A stretch of 64,000 nucleotides of DNA from Gelatoporia subvermispora B. Lineage: Eukaryota; Basidiomycota; Agaricomycetes; Polyporales; Gelatoporiaceae. Positions 61,638-64,000 of this stretch are shown here, piece by piece. The notes beneath the pieces were generated by a model. That model saw only the letters and a program-made list of their open reading frames with translations. It was not told the DNA's origin and did no database searches. Numbering within the stretch: position 1 is the stretch's first letter; the number at the start of each line of letters is the position of its first letter. Where the stretch lies: contig KB445804.1 of NCBI GenBank assembly GCA_000320605.2, forward strand, positions 860,895 through 924,894, read 5' to 3'. The position numbers were made by a program, and so were the translations under genes.

Positions 61638-63103
61638 ATGCCGCCGCGCGACAAATCCAAGGCCGCAGGCGTGAGCGCCAGCTCGTTCTTTGACCTTAAG
61701 GCAGAGCTAGCGAAGAAGGAGGAAGAGTTCACCAAGGCCAAGGCCGCGGGCAAGGCGACCGCGCTGGTCGGTGGCGTGAAGCGGCCCGACAAGGTGCGTC
61801 GTGCTGGACTTCGTCCTTCCGTGCCCAGCCGACGAGTTCGTGCTTATAGAAACCGACAGTATGGGCGAGACAGAATAGCGGCGTGAAGTCGCGCGCGGCG
61901 CGGGATATCGAGCTGGAAGCTGTCGATAGGCCGACGCTGGAGGCGGCGCAGGCGAAACTGCAGCGGAAGGCAGAGATCTATGAGAAGCTGATGAGGGGGA
62001 AGAGTGGGGGGCTGAGCGAGAAGCAGCTTGATACGCTCCTTGTGGATGTGGGTGCGACCGTGCCCTGCGATGGGCATTCCGATACTGACGTGCATTTTGT
62101 GCAGTTCGATCAGAAGGCCGCAGATCACTACGAGTCCGACAGCGACGATGTGGACGAATCGCTGACTGTGCCAGGACCTCCGGGCGGCGCAGGGGTATGT
62201 GTTGTTACATGCATGCTCGGCGTGCATTCAGTGACGGTTCACTAGGACGACCCCGTTATCGAGTACGAGGATGAGTTTGGACGCGTACGCACAGCTCGGC
62301 GATCCGAGGTTCCACGACATCTACTCCCGGCTAGTGAAAGGGATGAACAAGATGACGAGGATGATTTTGAGTACGCCAATCCCATACATTCTACAGGATT
62401 CGATACTAACTGACTATTGTACTCAGTCCCTATGTGATCCGTGAGTCACTCGAGAACATCACTCATTCACGTTCTCATATCCCGCACAGACAATCCAGTG
62501 GACCACTTCCCCGTGTACGAACCCTCTGCAGAACGGGTGGAAGCTATCCAGAAAGAGTTCTCCGAGGAGAACAACCCGCTCAACATCCACTACGACGCCG
62601 CGCGCGAGGTGCGCGCCAAGGGCGCGGGCTTCTACCAGTTCTCCGGCGACGAGGAAACACGGCAGCGTCAGATGGAGGAGCTGCGCCGTGCGCGCGAGGA
62701 GACGGAGAGGACGCGGCAGGACACGGGTGCCCTGGACGTGCGCCCTGGCGAGCTGGAGGGCATGCGCGCGCCGGAGGCGGACGCGGTGGGCATCAAGCGC
62801 AGCCGCGCGATGGAGAAGCGCAAGCGGGAGCTCGAGGAACGCAGGAGGCTGCTGGATGCGAAGAGGCGAAAGACGGGTAAGGGAAGCGCGCCACCTGACG
62901 AACCCGAGCCTGGGCCGCCCCCGCCGCCACTCGTTGCTGAGCAGAACGCGGTAGCTCCGAGGACCGATCCGTTTGCTATGCTCGAGGCTGCCGCGCCAAC
63001 AGGGTCAATAGGGAAAGGCAAGGGCAAGGAGACAGTTACTGTTGATCCCGCCGATGCGTTCCTAGCACAACTCGAGCGAGATGTACTGAAACGTGTGCGG
63101 TGA
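61638..63103 (+). CDS. CCDC174-family (DUF4078) coiled-coil nuclear protein
   Basis: Five exons (61638-61793, 61850-62194, 62246-62370, 62427-62440, 62490-63103) give 417 residues. It opens MPPRDKSKAAGVSASSFFDL, then a coiled-coil-prone region (AAQAKLQRKAEIYEKLM). The conserved acidic block is DDPVIEYEDEFGRVRTARRS. The DUF4078 core HYDAAREVRAKGAGFYQFS lies at about residues 240-260. A Lys/Arg/Glu-rich helix follows (KRSRAMEKRKRELEERRR), then a Pro-rich tail. Family members are nuclear proteins linked to mRNA splicing; that role is inferred. Exon 4 has only 14 nt. It converges with the hydrolase gene, 49 bp away. Confidence 0.9.
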
Positions 63104-63152
63104 TGGTCATGAACGTGCGTCATTTGGCTACTGTACACGAGGCTATAATACA

Positions 63153-64000
63153 TCACAAATCTAACCGCTCCCTCGCCCCTAGGATTAATACCTCTGGGCA
63201 AGTCAGCCTGTACCGTTGGTCTGGCTGCACGTACTCGACATACTCGATACCCCTTCTCGTCTCTCGTCTATGAACCTTCATCTTGCCGGCAAGGACATCC
63301 ATCATGAAGGCCTTCGTCGACTGCAGCACTTCCTTGGCCGGCCGCATTGTCGTACGATGTCCACAATTGATCAAGGCTCGTTCTGGCGAGGTACTCCCCA
63401 GTACGACGTCCATGAGCATGTCAATGGACCCGAGCCAATCAACGATGTCCCCCTCTGCAGGGAAGATTATCGGCTCAAATTCGTAGAGCGTGTCCCCCAC
63501 GTACAGCATGTTCTCGTCGGTGTCCCACAACGCGACTTCGTCTGGTGTATGTCCAGGTGTATGCAGTAGGACCACGTTGGTGCTGAAGTCGGGGGCGAAG
63601 AAGACCAGTCGGGACCGATGGGGAACGAGAGTCGGCTCGAAGGACGGTGTGCGGACGCCGAGGGCCTTGCAGTGCGAGTTCTTGGGCAGATTCTGGGAGG
63701 AGACGAACGACGGCAGATGTGCAGACTCGTATATGGGGGAGTCCACCGCAAACTGTTCGACACCCACTGCGCATCATTGCAGGCGTTGTCAGCCGCCCAT
63801 AAAATGCTGCGAAGTCGAAGCTACGTACGTATGTGGTCATAGTGACAGTGGCTAAGCACGACGGCATATCCCATCTGTCCCCCCACGTTCAGTGGTCGCC
63901 CGCCATTGTCAGGCACGTCCACGGTCTCGAGGAATTCGCGTAGGCTGGTGATCTCGACGGTGGGGTCGCGGCTCATGCCCCCGCATCCTGTATCTACCAA
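63153..64000 (-). CDS. Metallo-beta-lactamase fold hydrolase (partial, 5' end outside the window)
   Basis: Two exons are seen: one from beyond 64000 to 63829, and 63766-63153. The visible 261 residues start within LVDTGCGG. The zinc-binding motif HCHYDH (about 63830-63850) is followed, after the intron, by a second-histidine segment LLHTPGHTPDEVALWD and the acidic ligand in YVGDTLYEFEP. INCGHRTTMRP near the C terminus gives the last histidine. All metal ligands of the glyoxalase II/beta-lactamase fold appear present. The substrate is unknown. The N-terminal part lies beyond the window edge. Confidence 0.88.

Overview
The window is nuclear DNA of a filamentous basidiomycete, most likely an Agaricomycete (polypore/agaric type). 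The evidence is gene architecture and content. Almost every gene is split by many short introns (about 45-60 nt, with a few GC-AG introns and very small exons). The gene set is fungal (LAMMER kinase, PAS-GATA factor, GPI-anchored Ser/Thr-rich protein, secreted aspartic protease). A KDZ transposon carries a TET/JBP dioxygenase, a combination known from mushroom-forming fungi. All exon models were made by eye from splice signals and reading-frame continuity, and each complete model closes in frame.

Left housekeeping block (1-19.1 kb): MYST acetyltransferase with a double PHD finger (-), LAMMER kinase (+), aspartic protease (-), peroxisomal enoyl-CoA hydratase/isomerase (-), small complex I subunit (+), TRAP-alpha-like ER protein (-), aldo-keto reductase (+) and an ankyrin-repeat protein (+).

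Accessory island (19.4-46.4 kb): a 3' fragment of an SWD2/WDR82-like WD40 gene abuts a broken copy of an F-box-like gene. A perfect 211-bp inverted repeat follows, then a second copy of the F-box-like gene. The rest of the island is one giant gene (46404 to 23458, minus strand) for an acidic Glu/Val/Ala/Thr-rich protein. It has repeated exons, a repeated SPWxPSYSV motif and a C-terminal CaaX box. Two mobile elements disrupt it. One is a 1.6-kb gag-only LTR retrotransposon with identical 5-bp target duplications. The other is a 12.4-kb KDZ DNA transposon carrying a transposase, a TET/JBP-like dioxygenase, a viroplasmin-like/zinc-ribbon gene and a large gene of unknown function. About 100 bp of the host coding repeat on each side of the KDZ element is in the opposite orientation to the gene, so the transposon and its flanks appear to have been inverted as one 12.56-kb block.

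Right housekeeping block (46.9-64 kb): GPI-anchored Ser/Thr-rich protein (-), PRMT5 (-), small ankyrin protein (-), PAS-GATA transcription factor (+), SDS22 protein phosphatase 1 regulator (+), CCDC174-like protein (+) and a metallo-beta-lactamase fold hydrolase (-) cut by the window end. Three gene products act on chromatin or DNA modification: the MYST acetyltransferase, PRMT5 and the transposon-borne TET/JBP enzyme. They are scattered, and nothing here shows that they work together.
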